Below, in pieces: positions 21,521 through 23,633 of a DNA stretch of 23,633 bases. Origin of the DNA: Candidatus Heimdallarchaeota archaeon (lineage in GTDB: Archaea; Asgardarchaeota; Njordarchaeia; Njordarchaeales; JAMOTR01); the NCBI GenBank assembly GCA_027068385.1, contig JAMOTR010000070.1, positions 1 through 23,633 on the forward strand. The letters run 5' to 3'. The notes beneath the pieces are model-generated. The model saw only the letters and a program-made list of their open reading frames with translations. It did no database searches and was not told the origin of the DNA. The translations under genes and the position numbers were made by a program. How positions within the stretch are numbered: position 1 is the first letter of the stretch; each line of letters starts with the position of its first letter.

Positions 21521-22954
21521 ATGATCGAAGGGCTCAAGACTTCACGCTTAGTAGCGCTTACGGTTCTTTTCGTTACGACGGCCGCGCTCGTGTTAGCGTA
21601 CGTTCCCGGAACGTGGCGCGCTACGATGTATTCGATCGACGACGAAGGGCCGTTCGGATTGTCGGATATGTATTCTATACTCTCGGATAGGGTAAAAACG
21701 AAGACCGTCATAGGTTCGATATCGATACTCTTGAGGGAGAACGTGACTAACGCGGCGATCTTCATCATAGGACCGTACAAGAGCTTCTCCTCGGACGAAA
21801 TATCGAGCATACCTCTGTTACTCGCGCGCGGAAATTCCATCATCTTAGCGTGCGACTTCGGTAGCGGGAATCAGATACTATCGGTGATAAGCTACATACT
21901 CTACGAGATACAAAAAGCCGAGTACTCTAACTCTACGGTTTACGTGAAGAAGTTCGCGTTCAACGGATCGGTCCTTATGGATGCGTCTTCCTTCGTTGGG
22001 AGCCCAGCTAATCCCGTACTCACTAATATCCTACACGACAACGACCCGCTCGGCTTCTTCGACGGTGTAGATAAGATAGCTACGTATATGCCTACCGCTC
22101 TATCCGGATACGTCCGGGATAATAATACGGGCGAACCTAAGGAGTATTGGTCTCCCTTACCGGGGCAAGCCATGAGCACCGAATTCTCTCGGCTCGAGAC
22201 GAATCTACAAAGCGTGAAGGATGGTACATATAGGCCCGATAGCGACGAGCGGGGAGGCGTCCCGTTCTCGGTCATCCTATATTACCCGTTCATGAAGAAC
22301 CAGTTCATTATGCTCGTAGGTGATCCTGATATATTCACGAACAGATACCTCCGCGACCAGAGGTTCGATAATCGCGCGTTCGTGGAGAACATAGCTAATT
22401 ATCTAGCCTCTAAGGGGGCGGTAGCGTATATCGATCAATCACACGAACCCGCTTTACCCGTATCCTCCACCGCGTACCTCTCGATAATTTTACGTACTAT
22501 CTCTTACTTCACTCTATTCCCTATACTCGGCCTCTTCGTCCCCCGGAGCTTGTATAACTATCTTAAGAGGTTAATGCCGGAATACGAGGCGCGCGGGATA
22601 CTTATAAGGAAGATAAAGCGTAGGACGGCTTACGAGTTCAACCCGGACGCTAAAGCGACGCTCGAAAAGAACGATTTCACGGAGCCCTTAAAGCTCCTAT
22701 TAGATAGATTTAAGAACAAATTTGCCTCTCGCTACGGCTCTCGGAGTCGGAAGGCGTTCGAGCGCGTGGCTAAACGTCGCAAGATTCCTAAAGTATATAT
22801 CAAGACGCTGAGGGAGGCGTTATCGGCTATAGAGCGTGGAAGAATAACGAGGGATGAGTTCGTCCTCTACGCGAGAAGGATTATCGAGCTCGAAAGACTA
22901 ATAGGGGTGAGGCGATATGAGCTCGGTAGACGAGGTAAGATCCCGGCGGATTAA
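21521..22954 (+). CDS. DUF4350-like membrane protein of a MoxR cluster
   Basis: This gene encodes 477 residues from ATG 21521. A GTG at 21512 is in frame, but GAGGTGA (21509-21515), which overlaps the previous stop, is well placed for the ATG. A membrane segment near the start (LVALTVLFVTTAALVLAYVP) is followed by an extracellular domain. Its order (SIDDEGPFGLSDMYSILSD, AAIFIIGPYKSFSSDEI, LARGNSIILACDFG, IMLVGDPDIFTNRYL) matches the DUF4350 glutamine-amidotransferase-like fold, which probably lacks catalysis. A second membrane segment lies near 315-340, followed by a basic cytosolic tail of about 130 residues. DUF4350 proteins are known beside MoxR and DUF4129 genes. Their function is unknown. 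Confidence 0.78.
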   Translation: MIEGLKTSRLVALTVLFVTTAALVLAYVPGTWRATMYSIDDEGPFGLSDMYSILSDRVKTKTVIGSISILLRENVTNAAIFIIGPYKSFSSDEISSIPLLLARGNSIILACDFGSGNQILSVISYILYEIQKAEYSNSTVYVKKFAFNGSVLMDASSFVGSPANPVLTNILHDNDPLGFFDGVDKIATYMPTALSGYVRDNNTGEPKEYWSPLPGQAMSTEFSRLETNLQSVKDGTYRPDSDERGGVPFSVILYYPFMKNQFIMLVGDPDIFTNRYLRDQRFDNRAFVENIANYLASKGAVAYIDQSHEPALPVSSTAYLSIILRTISYFTLFPILGLFVPRSLYNYLKRLMPEYEARGILIRKIKRRTAYEFNPDAKATLEKNDFTEPLKLLLDRFKNKFASRYGSRSRKAFERVAKRRKIPKVYIKTLREALSAIERGRITRDEFVLYARRIIELERLIGVRRYELGRRGKIPAD

Positions 22955-23633
22955 AGTGTATAGGGAGATCTCTAGGGTAGTAGTAGGGATGCACGACGTA
23001 ATAAAGTTCTCATTCGCCACGGTGCTCATAGGCGGTCACGTTCTTCTCGAGGGACCTCCAGGTATAGCTAAGACGTTCTTCGCTAAGAACTTCGCGAACG
23101 TCCTTGGGGTAGATTTCCGTAGGGTTCAGATGACCCCAGATATATTACCCGCGGATATTATAGGAACGTACATACGGGACGAATCTAAGAAAGACTTCGT
23201 CTTTAAGCCCGGTCCTATATTTACTAATGTACTACTCATCGATGAGATTAATAGAGCGCCGCCGAAGACCCAGAGCGCCCTTCTCGAGGCTATGGAGGAA
23301 AAGCAGGTGACCGTAGGAGGGGTCACGCATAAGCTTCCCGAGCCCTTCTTCGTGATCGCTACTCAGAACCCCATAGAGATAGAGGGTACACGGCCCCTAG
23401 GTGAAGCCCAGATCTCACGCTTTACGGTGAAGATAGAACTCTCTTACCCATCTCCCGACGATGAGTTGAAGATCATACGTCTAAAGAACGAAGACATAAG
23501 ACCTACTCCCACGAGCAGGATCCTAGATGGTGAAACGATCATGAGGCTTAGGAGGATCGTGTGGAAGGACGTGTACGTGAGCGACGCGATCATGCGTTAC
23601 ATACGCGACATTATAGTAACGTGTAGAAAACAC
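22917..23633 (+). CDS. MoxR-family AAA+ ATPase (partial, runs off the right edge)
   Basis: An uninterrupted frame of 239 codons continues past the window. The translated protein has Walker A GPPGIAKT (46-53), Walker B LLIDEINRAPPKTQ (Asp109/Glu110), sensor-1 IATQNP with Asn151, and GEAQISRF following. This is the AAA_3 core of MoxR ATPases, which act as chaperones for maturation of metal- or VWA-domain proteins. The ATG lies 38 bases inside the end of the DUF4350-like gene and has GGGGTGAGG a few bases upstream. Typical MoxR proteins have about 300-330 residues, so the lid domain is partly missing here. DUF58 and VWA-domain genes often follow and would be expected just beyond the edge. Confidence 0.95.
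   Translation, partial: MSSVDEVRSRRIKVYREISRVVVGMHDVIKFSFATVLIGGHVLLEGPPGIAKTFFAKNFANVLGVDFRRVQMTPDILPADIIGTYIRDESKKDFVFKPGPIFTNVLLIDEINRAPPKTQSALLEAMEEKQVTVGGVTHKLPEPFFVIATQNPIEIEGTRPLGEAQISRFTVKIELSYPSPDDELKIIRLKNEDIRPTPTSRILDGETIMRLRRIVWKDVYVSDAIMRYIRDIIVTCRKH

Noticed and set aside
1..23633. Stop codon reassignment as an explanation for the overlong frames
   Set aside because: TAA, TAG and TGA all end recognised genes at normal places (for example TAA for the phosphatase, TAG for rad50 and mre11, TGA for cdd and psmA), and no conserved gene is interrupted by an in-frame stop.
1..23633. CRISPR arrays, insertion sequences, integrase or attachment sites, including at tRNA-Val
   Set aside because: No regularly spaced direct repeats, transposase or integrase frames, or repeated tRNA 3' ends were seen by eye.

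Overview
This window is archaeal chromosome, most likely from a thermophile of the TACK lineages (Thermoproteota or Korarchaeota-like). I cannot name the genus from the sequence alone. The evidence is the gene set: an archaeal PP1-type phosphatase, SBDS, Mre11-Rad50, ribosomal protein L37Ae, an AK6-type kinase, ZPR1, a 20S proteasome with one alpha and two beta genes, PorB and a MoxR system. The signals are also archaeal. AT-rich TATA-like boxes lie about 23-27 bases before start codons that look leaderless, while genes inside operons have GGAGGTGA-type ribosome binding sites. The Lys/Glu/Arg-rich proteins fit thermophily. I see no insertion sequence, CRISPR array or prophage. Genes are tightly packed and no stretch over about 100 bases lacks a gene.

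Layout. Bases 34-2035 hold a PPP-family phosphatase (minus), diverging from cytidine deaminase and SBDS (plus). Bases 2001-6306 (minus) hold L37Ae, a small unknown gene, mre11 and rad50. Bases 6378-8253 hold a DJ-1/PfpI protein (plus) that overlaps tail to tail with a minus-strand gene joining an AK6-like kinase to a sugar-phosphate nucleotidyltransferase. Then come tRNA-Val(TAC) and an unusual plus-strand block at 8397-13064. In that block a ZPR1 protein is joined in frame to an ABC ATPase, followed by an ABC-2 permease, a winged-helix regulator and a membrane protein of unknown function whose reading frame runs through an antisense mazG gene. Next are porB, a CYTH-domain phosphatase-like gene and a convergent MFS transporter. 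From 15787 to the right edge there is an unbroken plus-strand series: Hsp20, proteasome beta, alpha and beta-like subunits, an enolase-superfamily (dipeptide epimerase-like) enzyme, a membrane-anchored DUF4129-like protein, a DUF4350-like protein and the start of a MoxR AAA+ ATPase.

How the genes may work together. Hsp20 and the proteasome genes form a protein-quality block, and the epimerase could act on peptides released from it (inference). The last three genes match the archaeal MoxR/DUF4129/DUF4350 type of cell-surface or chaperone system.

The most striking finding is at the start of the ABC ATPase. Two perfect inverted repeats with CTACA/TGTAG half-sites fall at exact 10-base steps (9605, 9615, 9625, 9635) around a start codon preceded by a TATA-like box. 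With the winged-helix gene two genes downstream, this reads as an autoregulated exporter operon that also carries a new type of membrane protein. The second proteasome beta subunit looks catalytically dead and resembles eukaryotic beta-6.
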